59,805 nucleotides of DNA from Hutsoniella sourekii ATCC 700629 (GCF_000518205.1 NZ_JADD01000016.1:1-59805), one strand, 5' to 3'; shown: positions 1 to 8,694, counted from the stretch's first letter. The notes: a model not told the origin generated them from the letters alone. Made by a program: numbers and translations.

Positions 1-1
1 C

Positions 2-280
2 ACCTCTGACCGTGGGAAAGAATTTGCTTGTTATTCTGACATCGAACAACAAGAGATCGCTTTTTACTTTGCGGATGCTTATAGTGCTTGGCAGAGAGGG
101 ACTAACGAGAACGCCAACGGATTACTGAGAGAATTCTTTCCTAAACGCACAGATCTAGCTAAAATTACGGAAGATGAACTTTTCAATGCGCTATGGTTGA
201 TAAACAATCGACCTAGAAAGTGTTTAAATTTTAAGACGCCCTTTGAGGTATTCATGCACGAACTTGTTCAGTTAGAATGA
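2..280 (+). CDS. IS30-family transposase, C-terminal part (cut by window edge)
   Basis: The reading frame is open from the window edge to a TGA and carries the C-terminal half of an IS30-type DDE transposase. The clearest part is the stretch around WQRGTNENANGLLREFFPK, which includes the final catalytic Glu region (NEN.NGL.R) typical of the family, followed by INNRPRK..N.KTP.EVF. The N-terminal DNA-binding part lies outside the window. A copy of the 5' end of an IS30 gene closes the window, so both edges probably lie in copies of one repeated element, but the two pieces do not overlap and identity cannot be shown. Confidence 0.9.
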   Translation, partial: TSDRGKEFACYSDIEQQEIAFYFADAYSAWQRGTNENANGLLREFFPKRTDLAKITEDELFNALWLINNRPRKCLNFKTPFEVFMHELVQLE

Positions 281-283
281 TTT

Positions 284-294
284 TTTGTCGCAAT
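284..294. repeat. IS30 right terminal inverted repeat
   Basis: TTTGTCGCAAT lies 3 bases after the transposase stop. Its reverse complement, ATTGCGACAAA, lies at 59517-59527, upstream of the IS30 start at the other end of the window. This matching pair supports the view that both fragments belong to the same IS type. Confidence 0.75.
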
Positions 295-321
295 AATTAT
301 TGCAATTCATCAAATATAAAA

Positions 322-339
322 AACAGCCCAAAGGCTGTC
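322..339. repeat. 18-bp direct repeat (terminator hairpin), left copy
   Basis: AACAGCCCAAAGGCTGTC abuts the left end of the IS1182-type element, and an identical copy abuts its right end at 1858-1875. The sequence is itself a hairpin (ACAGCC/GGCTGT). Joining the flanks gives A-run, hairpin, TTTTA, which is an ordinary bidirectional terminator. The simplest reading is a target-site duplication that copied the whole hairpin. Confidence 0.65.
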
Positions 340-368
340 CAGCCTGAAGACAAAGTCATCGTTTCATT

Positions 369-419
369 ACAAAACCTCTCACAAAATACTGATATAACAG
401 TATTAGTGAGAGGTTTTGT
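369..419. other. Hairpin upstream of IS1182 transposase
   Basis: The 14-base arms ACAAAACCTCTCAC and GTGAGAGGTTTTGT are perfect complements around a loop that itself contains the AATACTG/CAGTATT dyad. A TATAAT box follows at 422-427. Hairpins in this position in insertion sequences commonly shield the transposase gene from outside transcription; that role is inferred here. Confidence 0.6.
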
Positions 420-462
420 AGTATAATAAGAGTATAAAATAAACAGAAATGGGTGATGACAT

Positions 463-1772
463 ATGATGACACAAAATGCCGCCAGTAAATGTGCTGAATC
501 ACGTAACCAATTTCAATTTGTTGTCCTAGATGAATGAGTCCCTCAAAATCATTTATTACGCCTTATTGATCAATATATAGATTTCACCTTTATTTATGAT
601 CTTGTCGAAGAAAGATATTCCCAGAACAAGGGGCGTCCAAGTATTGATCCCATCACCCTCATAAAAATTCCGTTGATTCAATACTTGTTTGGTATTCCCA
701 GTATGCGTCAAACCATTCAAGAAATTGAAGTTAATGTAGCCTACCGCTGGTTTTTAGGGTTAGGCTTGACAGATGAGGTTCCTCACTTCACGACATTTGG
801 AAAAAATTATAAACGACGCTTCGAGAATACATCGTTGGCAGAACAGATTTTTTATCATATCCTATCGCTGTGTATTGACGCAAATTTGATTGATTCGGAC
901 GCAATATTTATTGATGGTACGCATGTCAAAGCATGTGCAAATGGTAGAAAATTTCGCAATGAAACCATTCAGGTAGAAGCTAAATGGTTGGCTGATGAAT
1001 TAGCTCAAGTGATTAATGACGATCGAGATGACCACGGAAAAAAGCGTTAAAACCATCCCAAAAGACTGAGACAAAATCTCAAAAAGTCAGTCTTAACGAC
1101 CCCGATAGTGGATGGTTTCATAAAGGGGAACATAAGCAAGTGTTTGCGTATAATGTTCAAACGGCTTGTGACGCGCACGGTTGGGTCTTGGGATATGATG
1201 TTACCTCAGGAAACACGCATGATACTCAAGCGTTTCCTAATATGTTTGAAAAAATAAAAAGATTCAATCCCGACTATTTAGTGGCAGATGCTGGTTATAA
1301 GACACCAACAATCGCCAACTATCTCATTAATGAAGCCCATGTGACTCCCGTATTTCCTTATACTCGCCCTCGACGAAAACCAGAAAATCGTGATATTGTT
1401 TATGATGAATATTTTGACTGTTACATTGATGAAGCCCAGCGCATCTACCATTATAGAACAACGAATCGTAAAGGTTATAAAGAATATCAGATGGATAGTC
1501 AAGACGACGACTTCTGTGAACGAGTCATTACACGCCATGTTTGGCAAGAAGCTCTAGAAGAATGTGAACATATTCGGCATCAAGTTGGTATGAAGGAACG
1601 TTATAAACAGCGCAAAGAAAGTATTGAACGATTATTTGGCACTGCAAAAGAGCACCATGGTATGCGCTATACTCAATTAGTAGGCAAAGAGCTCATGGAC
1701 TTTAAAGTAGGGCTCACTTTTGCTTGTCTCAATATGAAGAAATACGTCAAACTCTTAGCAGAAAGAAGTTAA
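463..1772 (+). pseudogene. IS1182-family transposase, interrupted
   Basis: The frame starts MMTQNAASKCAESRNQF and meets an in-frame TGA at 535-537, where homologues read on into VP.NHLLRLID. The same frame then runs to a TAA at 1048. The rest (KGEHKQVFAYNVQTACD, then the DDE core and C-terminal FGTAKEHHGMRY) lies in the -1 frame and ends at 1772. The frame change falls exactly on A AAA AAG at 1038-1044, a canonical -1 slippery heptamer in the right phase, so it could be programmed. The upstream nonsense codon still makes a full-length product unlikely. The family assignment rests on YLFGIPSMRQTIQEIEVN and the HKGEHK.VFAYN region. Confidence 0.85.
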
Positions 1773-1857
1773 GAGCTTTTTTTATTTTCATAGGAACCAT
1801 TAAAATAACAGAAAAAAGACAAATCACATTCTTAAGAGGTGATTTGTCTTCAGTCTG

Positions 1858-1875
1858 AACAGCCCAAAGGCTGTC
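1858..1875. terminator. Terminator hairpin, right copy of the 18-bp repeat
   Basis: ACAGCC/GGCTGT hairpin followed by TTTTA on the + strand and preceded, in the ancestral arrangement, by an A-run that would serve the minus-strand gene. It lies 150 bp past the stop of the broken nuclease gene and was probably its terminator before the IS inserted. Confidence 0.55.
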
Positions 1876-2029
1876 TTTTATTGATTCATTCTTATCTACA
1901 ATCTTCATCTTATGACCAATATTCTTAGCGTAGCAAATTCTAACAACTCGAGCCAAAGCCCTTGATTTCGATTTCCATTTGATTTACCGGCTATGGCTTA
2001 AGTTAGATCAAATCATTCTATTAGGAAGA

Positions 2030-2905
2030 TTACCCCAATTTAGATTGAATAGCCTGCAGTCGCTCACTATTGATTCCTGTGTATGGCAGGATTAATGAAG
2101 GGGAAGCCCCGTTTTGCAACATGGTCATGATGCTTCGCTCAAGACCTTCTTCTCGTCCCTTTTTAAGTCCCTTTTCAAGTCCGCTTTCCTCTCACAACCG
2201 GTCACGATTGGATAGGTAAGCTTCTAGATTGGCTAGGTGATATTCTCTTTCTTCAATCATTTCAACCTCTCCTTTCGTCATATTATCGTGGTCAATCAAT
2301 GGGTAAGCCTGGTTGATGTATCTAGGTGCATCTTCTAGAGCCTCTCGACCAATGAAGTAACGCCACCAATGGTAGGCCGGTTCAGATGGTTCTAAGTTAC
2401 GATTCGTAAAGTCTAAGTAGATCAAGGTCACATGATAGTGGGACTGGCCTCCTATTTGAGATAGGGGTTCGCCAGTCAGCTTGTCGCGCATCTCATAAGC
2501 TCTAAGCGCTCGGTAAGAATGGTCATAGAGCGGTGAAGCTGAGATATTGATCCCGTATACTGACCAGGGCTGCTGTATTTATGGTGCGCATCAGCCACCT
2601 GATCTTGGACCGCATAGCCCGATACATAGCAAGCGAAGGCATAGTATTCCGTTCGCTCAATGAAATAACTAGGAATTCTAATCTGCATCTCAATGGTAAC
2701 CAGTTCACCGTCCAGCGTTCGCGCTCTCACATCAACCTCGGTGTAGCTCAAGGGCTCGCTTGTTCAGTCTGCAGTTTTTGGAAGTCGTAAGTGCTGGTTG
2801 GAACCACTTCCTTAAACTTTTCACCGGTTAGGTCTTCCACGAGTGCCTGAAGCAAGGCTTCATGTCCCTTATTAGTAATAGTAGTCTCCTTTATAATGAA
2901 GTGCT
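2030..2905 (-). pseudogene. Rpn-family (PD-(D/E)XK) nuclease/transposase-like protein, decayed
   Basis: Pieces of one protein lie in successive frames of the minus strand. An N-terminal piece (TNKGHEALLQALVEDLTGEKFKEVVP) is followed by a frame change near 2757. Then comes VDVRARTLDGELVTIEMQ, in which the D and the EMQ are the nuclease motif. A second frame change near 2580 leads to INISASPLYDHSYRALRAYEMRDK, then an internal TGA at 2192-2194 and a C-terminal tail (GLEKGLKKGREEGLERS) typical of Rpn proteins. A good AAGGAG site precedes the N-terminus, but no ATG/GTG/TTG is at the expected place. The family promotes recA-independent recombination in Escherichia coli. The gene is clearly dead here. 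Confidence 0.8.
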
Positions 2906-2997
2906 ACTTACCTCCTTATCTTTTTCCTATCCTCATTCTACGATGATTGAGCCCTAAGGACTACTTTCCTAGCTATTTTACCAAGATCAACAACCAC

Positions 2998-3023
2998 AAA
3001 AAAAGACAGCCCGAAAGCTGTCT
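2998..3023 (-). terminator. ffh terminator
   Basis: Minus strand: AGACAGC, a six-base loop, GCTGTCT, then a run of seven T. It starts 9 bases after the ffh stop. Confidence 0.85.
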
Positions 3024-3031
3024 ACTAGGTC

Positions 3032-4501
3032 TTAACGGCGACGTTTCTTCTTGAGGAGTTGGCGAATCTTCTTCTGTTCACGTTCCTTGGCCATTTGTTC
3101 AGGTGACTTGAGCTTCATGCCTGGCATTCCTCCTGGCATACCGCCTTGTCCCATCATATTCTGCATTTGATTCATCATCTTGTTCATGCCACCCATCTTA
3201 CCATTAGAGACTTGGCTCATCATCTGACGGGTCTGGTTGAACTGCTTGATGAGTTGGTTAACGGCCTGGAGGTCTTGACCAGAACCTCTGGCAATCCGGC
3301 GCCGGCGGCTTTGTGAGATGATATCCGGATGGGTCCGTTCTTCCTCGGTCATGGATTGGACAATGGCCTTGATCCGGTTCATATCCTTGTCGCTAATATC
3401 AAATTCATCAATACCTGGCATTTTGTTAAGGCCTGGAATCATCTTGATAATATCCTTGATGGAGCCCATCTTGTTGACTTGGTCCATCTGATCAATAAAG
3501 TCATTAAAGTCGAAGCTGGCGTCCTTGATCTTACCAGCCATCTCTTCGGCCTTAGCTTCATCGAAGTCACGTTGGGCCTTCTCGATCAAGGTCATCATGT
3601 CTCCCATACCTAAGATTCGGCTTGCCATCCGGTCTGGGTGGAAAGGTTCAAGCGCATCGAGTTTTTCCCCTTGACCGGTGAACTTGATCGGCTTGCCAGT
3701 AATTTGGCGGATGGATAGAGCGGCCCCGCCTCGGGTGTCCCCATCCAGCTTAGTGATAATAACCCCAGTGACATCCAAGGATTCATTGAAGGCTTGGGCA
3801 ACGTTAGCTGCATCCTGCCCTGTCATCGCATCTACCGTTAAGAGGATCTCATCGGGTTGGACGGCTTGCTTTATGTTTTCTAATTCTGCCATCAACTGCT
3901 CGTCGACGTGTAGACGGCCAGCCGTATCGATAAGGACCACTTCATTACCATTTAGGCGCGCCTGGTCAACAGCCTTGCGGGCAATGTCAACGGGGTTGGC
4001 TTGAGTTCCTTCTTCATAGACTTCAAAGTCTAATTGGCGGCCGATCGTTTTCAATTGGTCAATGGCAGCCGGACGATAGACGTCAGCCGCAACCAGTAGA
4101 GGCTTTTTGAGGTTTAGCTCTTCCTTGGCATATTTAGCTAGCTTCCCGACTGAGGTGGTCTTACCGGCCCCTTGGAGTCCAGCCATCATGATAATAGTTG
4201 GTGCTTGCTTGGAGACATTGAGTGGCGCTTGTTCGCCCCCCATTAAGTCCGTTAATTCTTCATCCACAATCTTCAAGACTTGTTGGGCGGGTGATAAGGA
4301 TTCCAGAACCTCAGAACCCAAGGCCCGCTCGTTAACCTTCTTAACGAAGGTCTTTACTACCTTGAAGTTAACGTCGGCTTCCAGCAAGGCGAGGCGGATT
4401 TCCCGCATCATTTGCTTGAGGTCCGCTTCGGTGATCTTACCACCCTTACCTACATTAGATATCGCCCCTTGTAGGCGATCAGATAAACTTTCAAATGCCA
4501 T
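3032..4501 (-). CDS. ffh: Signal recognition particle protein Ffh
   Basis: SRP54-type GTPase that binds 4.5S RNA and signal sequences and docks with FtsY to insert membrane proteins. An N-terminal helical bundle is followed by the G domain, with GLQGAGKTT near residue 106, DTAGR near 190 and TKLDGDTRGG near 250. The C-terminal M domain is methionine-rich (MNKMMNQMQNMM) and ends in a basic tail. I chose the MAFESLSDRL start because an AAGGGG site lies at the correct distance; an ATG two codons upstream is too close to it. The gene follows ylxM by 13 bases, the conserved ylxM-ffh pair. Confidence 0.97.
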   Translation of the reverse strand: MAFESLSDRLQGAISNVGKGGKITEADLKQMMREIRLALLEADVNFKVVKTFVKKVNERALGSEVLESLSPAQQVLKIVDEELTDLMGGEQAPLNVSKQAPTIIMMAGLQGAGKTTSVGKLAKYAKEELNLKKPLLVAADVYRPAAIDQLKTIGRQLDFEVYEEGTQANPVDIARKAVDQARLNGNEVVLIDTAGRLHVDEQLMAELENIKQAVQPDEILLTVDAMTGQDAANVAQAFNESLDVTGVIITKLDGDTRGGAALSIRQITGKPIKFTGQGEKLDALEPFHPDRMASRILGMGDMMTLIEKAQRDFDEAKAEEMAGKIKDASFDFNDFIDQMDQVNKMGSIKDIIKMIPGLNKMPGIDEFDISDKDMNRIKAIVQSMTEEERTHPDIISQSRRRRIARGSGQDLQAVNQLIKQFNQTRQMMSQVSNGKMGGMNKMMNQMQNMMGQGGMPGGMPGMKLKSPEQMAKEREQKKIRQLLKKKRRR

Positions 4502-4514
4502 ATTCATTCCCCTT

Positions 4515-4841
4515 TTATCGTTGGTATTCTTGTTGGAGTAGCTGGTCGAGAGTCTGGTGAACTTGCTCTAAGTCCTCCGTGTCCAAGAGTTGACGGTAGA
4601 TGAGCGCTCGTTGGTTGGAACGCTCTAGGTTGCCCAAGACTTCTTCATAGTGAAGCAAGGTCTTCTCGCTTCGCTTGATCGTATCATTGACCGCTTGACG
4701 ACTCACCTCATATTGGTCAGCTATCTCCCCTAGGGACCAATCTTCCTGGTAGTAGAGACGCATCATTTCCTTTTGCTTGGGTGTTAATAATTCCATATAG
4801 ATGGCTAGCAATTGGTTGATATACATGGTCTTTTCTAACAC
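4515..4841 (-). CDS. ylxM: YlxM family DNA-binding protein
   Basis: Small helix-turn-helix protein of the YlxM/p13 family, nearly always cotranscribed with ffh and thought to assist SRP function; its exact role is unsettled. The HTH reads SLGEIADQYEVSRQAVNDTIKR. The GTG start (VLEKTMYINQLLAIYMELL) is chosen because a GAGGG site sits just upstream; a TTG seven codons earlier would overlap that site. The last residues are glutamine/leucine-rich (LDQLLQQEYQR). Confidence 0.9.
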   Translation of the reverse strand: MLEKTMYINQLLAIYMELLTPKQKEMMRLYYQEDWSLGEIADQYEVSRQAVNDTIKRSEKTLLHYEEVLGNLERSNQRALIYRQLLDTEDLEQVHQTLDQLLQQEYQR

Positions 4842-4975
4842 GTGGGTCCCTCTTCTCTTCAATCATATCTTCCATATTCTACCATGATTACTAGCCAGTA
4901 ACAAATATAATTCGCTATCAATTCTGCCTGTGGTTTGCTACAATGGTCCTATTCTATTCAAAAAAGGGGAAGTCT

Positions 4976-5620
4976 ATGTTTAAAAGAATCTTACTTGTCG
5001 CACTTGCTTTTGTCCTCTTGCTGGCCTTGGTCCTAACCGCCAAGCCCTACATTCCAGCCCTGGACGCCCAGGTGACCCAATTCCTTGTTGACCACCGTCA
5101 AGATTGGACCACTGACTTGTTGCTTATTATCACTCAACTAGCAGGTCCCATTATGACCACTCTATTGGTGATTGTTCTAGGCGGTCTGGTCTACTATTAT
5201 ACCTTCAACTGGCGCATGAGTGCCTTGAGCCTCTTGCTTCTAGCTATAGGCTCTCTGGGGGTGAACCCCTTGGTCAAGAACCTCGTCCAGCGACCTAGAC
5301 CCAATGAAGCCTTACGCTTGGTCACCGAGACGACTTATTCTTTTCCAAGTGGCCATTCCTTTAATGCCACGCTCATCTTCGGCTTGCTAGCCTACCTGCT
5401 TCAAGCCCTCATTTTCCAAGACAAAAAGCCCGCCGTCAACTGGCTCCTTGCCGGCTTGGTCGCCCTGATAGGCTTCAGCCGCATCTACCTCGGCGCCCAT
5501 TTCCTAACAGACGTCCTAGCCGGCTTCGCCCTCGGCTACCTCTACCTCACCCTTGCTACCCAAATCTTCGACCACTACCTAGCCAAGTACGGCCTGGACC
5601 TCGAAGACCAAGACCAGTAA
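4976..5620 (+). CDS. PAP2 family phosphatase, membrane-bound
   Basis: Lipid phosphatase-type membrane protein. The three PAP2 signatures are present in order: KNLVQRPRP, PSGHSFNA and SRIYLGAHFLTDVLAG. About six hydrophobic segments surround them and the active site would face outward. Members dephosphorylate phosphatidylglycerol-phosphate, phosphatidic acid or undecaprenyl pyrophosphate; the sequence does not say which. The start at MFKRILLVAL follows an AAGGGGAAG site; an in-frame ATG eleven codons upstream lacks one. The gene is divergent from ylxM-ffh. Confidence 0.88.
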   Translation: MFKRILLVALAFVLLLALVLTAKPYIPALDAQVTQFLVDHRQDWTTDLLLIITQLAGPIMTTLLVIVLGGLVYYYTFNWRMSALSLLLLAIGSLGVNPLVKNLVQRPRPNEALRLVTETTYSFPSGHSFNATLIFGLLAYLLQALIFQDKKPAVNWLLAGLVALIGFSRIYLGAHFLTDVLAGFALGYLYLTLATQIFDHYLAKYGLDLEDQDQ

Positions 5621-5623
5621 ACC

Positions 5624-5662
5624 AACAAGCCACCCTCTGCATGATCTGAGGGTGGCTTGTTT
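5624..5662 (+). terminator. Terminator after PAP2 gene
   Basis: Perfect 14-bp stem (AACAAGCCACCCTC / GAGGGTGGCTTGTT) with a 10-base loop, just past the stop. The T tail is short. Confidence 0.7.
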
Positions 5663-5710
5663 AGTGGGAATCTTCATTTGAAGTAGCTCTCGATAGAGGC
5701 TATTGCACAG

Positions 5711-6090
5711 TAAAAAAATTGACCCCGTCTATCGCACTCATAAATTATTTCATGGGCAATTGGAAGGGCCAATCACACTCAAAAATTAGTTCATGGGTGA
5801 TTGGACGCTCCCATCGAACTCCAAAATTATTTCACACCCAATTGAACTCCCTCATCACACTTAAAAATTATTTCAAGGGTAATTGAACTCCCCTATCACA
5901 CCCCAAATTTATTTCATGGGTAATTGGACGTTCCCATCGAACTCCAAAATTATTTCACACCCAATTGAACTCACCCATCACACACCAAAGTTATTTCATG
6001 GGGAATTGAACTCGCCCATCGCACTCCAAATTTATTTCATGGGGGATTGGGCGTTCCCATCGCACTCCAAAATTATTTCACACCCAATTA
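5711..6090. repeat. Tandem repeat array A, 41-bp period, about 9 units
   Basis: The motif TTATTTCA (or a near match) recurs at 5745, 5786, 5827, 5868, 5909, 5950, 5991, 6032 and 6073, exactly 41 bp apart each time. Units come in two main types, TTCATGGG and TTCACACCC. Their order gives a 123-bp higher-order repeat: near-identical stretches begin at about 5788, 5911 and 6034. ATGGG and CCCAT within units can pair as short stems. The array fills the gap between two convergent genes. Confidence 0.92.
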
Positions 6091-6122
6091 CCCCCCTCCC
6101 ATCAAACATCTTACCTATCACC

Positions 6123-6725
6123 CTAAGCCAACCAGCTAAGAAGGCCACTTAAGGTTTGGTGTTCCCAGAGGATATAGAGGCCCAAACCAATAAATACCAC
6201 TGGTACAATCAGGCGTTCATATTTTTCGATCGTTTCTTCGATCATCGGTAGGCCCGCGATTCGCTTGGCAAACCAGCATAGGCCGTAGGTGGCTAGCGCA
6301 AATATGAAGACGACCCCTAAGATTTGAGCTGGCGTGAGTCCTGTGAAGTAAGGAATGTAAATTCCCAGATTATCTCCTCCTAGTGCGATGGATAAGGCTG
6401 CCACTTGCATGACTAAGCCAGACGGCCCGCTGACCTGCTGGCGCACCTCCTCTTCCTCGACATCTTCATCCACATACAGCGAGCGAATACCCAAGAATAA
6501 GGGTACCAATCCCAAAAGGCCGATCATCCATTCTTGGGGAAAGGCCTTCAAGAAATAAGCTGCGATCAGACTGGCAACCACTAAGACTCCTATTCCTAGA
6601 AGCTGGCCTCCAAAGACGGCATTTGCCCGCCGCTCGCCGACCACAGTGAATAAGATCATTATGACCAGCAAGTAATCAATTGACGTCGAGGCAAATACGA
6701 GTATGGCTGATAATAGCAATTCCAT
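6123..6725 (-). CDS. CadD-family cadmium resistance transporter homologue
   Basis: About five or six membrane segments. The family pattern is clear: N-terminal STSIDYLLVIMILF, central GLLGLVPLFLGI, SIALGGDNLGIYIPYF, and C-terminal VVFIGLGLYILWEH. The length of 200 residues is usual. CadD proteins give low-level cadmium resistance, probably by efflux, but the natural substrate of chromosomal copies is unknown. An acidic cytoplasmic loop (DEDVEEEEVRQQ) lies between segments. An AAAGGAG site precedes the ATG. Confidence 0.85.
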   Translation of the reverse strand: MELLLSAILVFASTSIDYLLVIMILFTVVGERRANAVFGGQLLGIGVLVVASLIAAYFLKAFPQEWMIGLLGLVPLFLGIRSLYVDEDVEEEEVRQQVSGPSGLVMQVAALSIALGGDNLGIYIPYFTGLTPAQILGVVFIFALATYGLCWFAKRIAGLPMIEETIEKYERLIVPVVFIGLGLYILWEHQTLSGLLSWLA

Positions 6726-6828
6726 AGCTAACTCCTTTCAATTCAGGGCACTAACCCAATTAAACGAGCCCATCACATAAATTCATTATACACTGCCACC
6801 CCAGAAAGCAGATCGACAAGGCATTTTG

Positions 6829-6859
6829 TTGTCTTTTTATCTCTATAAAAGCGTATAAT
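6829..6859 (+). promoter_or_regulatory. Possible promoter of the dapE-like gene
   Basis: TTGTCT and TATAAT separated by 19 bases, 75 bp upstream of the GTG start. The -10 box is perfect; the spacing is long. Confidence 0.4.
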
Positions 6860-6934
6860 AACACAAAATCCCTTGGATAATTAATCAGTCAATTCGCTGC
6901 CCAATCTTATCCATAGAAAGAAAGTAGGTACACC

Positions 6935-8080
6935 GTGACCAATGAAGAAGCACTCCAACTCTTGAAAGATATAATCGCGATTGATTCCGTCAACAGCCAG
7001 GAAAAAGCCGTCGTCGACATCATCCAACCGGTCCTTGAAGAGGCTGGCTTCCACTGCCATCAAGTCGTTTTTGCCGGAGATACGACCCGGACGCAACTCC
7101 TCGCCACCCTGGACGGACAGGAAGCCGGCCGGGTGCTCGGTTTTTCTGGGCATACTGATGTGGTTCCTGTTGGACAAGTGAAATGGCGGACCGATCCCTT
7201 CCAAGCCACAGAGATTGATGGCAAGCTTTACGGCCGTGGAACGGCTGATATGAAGGCCGGTCTGGTGGCTCAAATTGCCGCAGCCACTCAAATTGCCAAG
7301 GAGAAAATTCCCTTCAAGGGGCAAATCAAGCTCCTGATCACTGCTGCCGAAGAAGTGGGGCTCCAAGGAGCGGGAGAATTAACGAAAGCCGGCTACGCGG
7401 ATAACTTGGACGGGCTGGTAATTGGGGAGCCGACCGATCTTCAAATCGCCACCGCCCACAAGGGAGTCTTCTGGTTACAAGTCAAGACCTTTGGCCAGTC
7501 TTCCCATTCTTCTAGACCCCACCAGGGTATCAATGCTATTGACCACTTAATTCTAGCCATTCAAGCTATCCAGGCTGAGCTTAATCTTGAGGCCAATGAC
7601 CCAATCGTTGGGCCTTCTACTCTATCCTTGAACCATATTGGCGGGGGGAATGGGAATAATGTGGTTCCCGATCATGCGGAAGCGCTCTTTGACATTCGAA
7701 CCATCGCCAGCCAGGACACCCAAGCCATCTATAATCAAGCCCAGACCATCCTCGACAAGCTAGCGACTCAAGTGGATGCCTTCCATTACGAGCTGACGGT
7801 TGAAGCCGATGTCAAAGCTGTCTCCACGCCCCGAGACTCCGACTTAGTTCAAGCCACTGAATCCGCCCTTATCAAACATCAGCAACCGATTAACTACTCT
7901 AGCTTTTCCGGCGGAACCGACGCTTCTCAGTTCACCCAGGCGGGGGACTTTCCCATGATTATCATCGGACCAGGCAAAATGGACATGGCCCACCAACCCA
8001 ATGAATATGTGGACCTTCAAGATTTTTATACCATGATCCAAGTCAACAAAGACCTAGCCCTCAACTTCCTCAACCAATAA
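6935..8080 (+). CDS. dapE: ArgE/DapE family deacylase (M20 metallopeptidase)
   Basis: Zinc-dependent amidohydrolase of the M20 family. Metal-ligand motifs are in place: GHTDVVPVG, GRGTADMKAG, AAEEVG (catalytic Glu) and VIGEPTD; the dimerisation lid lies between residues about 175 and 290. In Lactobacillales this group is usually annotated as succinyl-diaminopimelate desuccinylase (lysine/DAP pathway), but acetylornithine and other N-acyl amino acids are alternatives the sequence cannot exclude. The start is GTG (MTNEEALQLL) after an AAAGTAGG site. It stands alone with its own terminator. Confidence 0.85.
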   Translation: MTNEEALQLLKDIIAIDSVNSQEKAVVDIIQPVLEEAGFHCHQVVFAGDTTRTQLLATLDGQEAGRVLGFSGHTDVVPVGQVKWRTDPFQATEIDGKLYGRGTADMKAGLVAQIAAATQIAKEKIPFKGQIKLLITAAEEVGLQGAGELTKAGYADNLDGLVIGEPTDLQIATAHKGVFWLQVKTFGQSSHSSRPHQGINAIDHLILAIQAIQAELNLEANDPIVGPSTLSLNHIGGGNGNNVVPDHAEALFDIRTIASQDTQAIYNQAQTILDKLATQVDAFHYELTVEADVKAVSTPRDSDLVQATESALIKHQQPINYSSFSGGTDASQFTQAGDFPMIIIGPGKMDMAHQPNEYVDLQDFYTMIQVNKDLALNFLNQ

Positions 8081-8089
8081 CAACAAAAG

Positions 8090-8115
8090 CTGACCTTCAC
8101 CGGGTCAGTTTTTTT
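8090..8115 (+). terminator. Terminator of dapE-like gene
   Basis: CTGACC, a seven-base loop, GGTCAG, then seven T. Confidence 0.88.
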
Positions 8116-8159
8116 GCTTGTGTGGTTTGAAAGTTATAGATGATTTTTATACCTAATAG

Positions 8160-8625
8160 AATCAGGTTATTATACGCCAAATTTTTTTCGTACTCAATTG
8201 AACCGATCATTTATACACCAAATTATTTTCACACCTAATTAGACCGATCATTTATACGCCAAATTAATTTCACACCTAATTAGACCGACCTTTTATACGC
8301 CAAATTATTTTCGCACCTAATTGAACCGATCATTTATACGCCAAATTATTTTCGCACCTAATTGAACCGATCATTTATACGCCAAATTAATTTCGCACCT
8401 AATTGAACCGATCATTTATTCACCAAATCATTTTCGCACCTAATTGAACCGACCTTTTATACGCCAAATTAATTTCACATCTAATTGAACCGCTCATTTA
8501 TACACCAAATTAATTTCGCACCTAATTGAACCGCCAATTTATACACCAAATCATTTTCACACCCAATTGACCCAACCCTACCAAAGGCCAAATCCTTTTC
8601 TCACGCAATTGAAAGCCCACCCATT
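8160..8625. repeat. Tandem repeat array B, 41-bp period, about 11 units
   Basis: CCAAAT begins at 8177, 8218, 8259, 8300, 8341, 8382, 8423, 8464, 8505 and 8546, always 41 bp apart, with a last degenerate unit near 8588. A typical unit runs CCAAATTATTTTCGCACCTA, then ATTGAACCGATCATTTATACG. The core matches array A, which has CCAAAATTATTTCACACCCA followed by ATTGAAC. The array lies between convergent genes. Confidence 0.93.
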
Positions 8626-8670
8626 GGGCTTCCAATCACTTACCACCTCATCATAACTTTCTCAACAAGC

Positions 8671-8694
8671 AAAAAAGGCCAGCTCCAGCTGACC
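8671..8694 (-). terminator. proC terminator
   Basis: Minus strand: GG-CAGCT, two-base loop, AGCTG-CC (one mismatch), then six T. Ends the ung - ABC-F - folA - proC operon. Confidence 0.8.

Larger units (their letters stand above)
340..1857 (+). mobile_element. IS1182-family insertion sequence (degenerate)
   Basis: The element is bounded by terminal inverted repeats: CAGCCTGAAGACAAA on the left, and CAGACTGAAGACAAA read inward from the right (1843-1857). It carries one transposase gene broken by a nonsense codon and a frame change. A large hairpin sits between the left end and the gene. Its flanks are the 18-bp direct repeats at 322-339 and 1858-1875. Confidence 0.8.

Noticed and set aside
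5883-6152. 89-codon open frame on the + strand
   Set aside because: It is made wholly of 41-bp array A units; the apparent protein repeat (HSKIISHPI) reflects the DNA repeat read in the frame set by three units. No ribosome site.
5711-8625. CRISPR arrays
   Set aside because: Units are contiguous, with a 41-bp total period and no unique spacers; no cas genes in the window.
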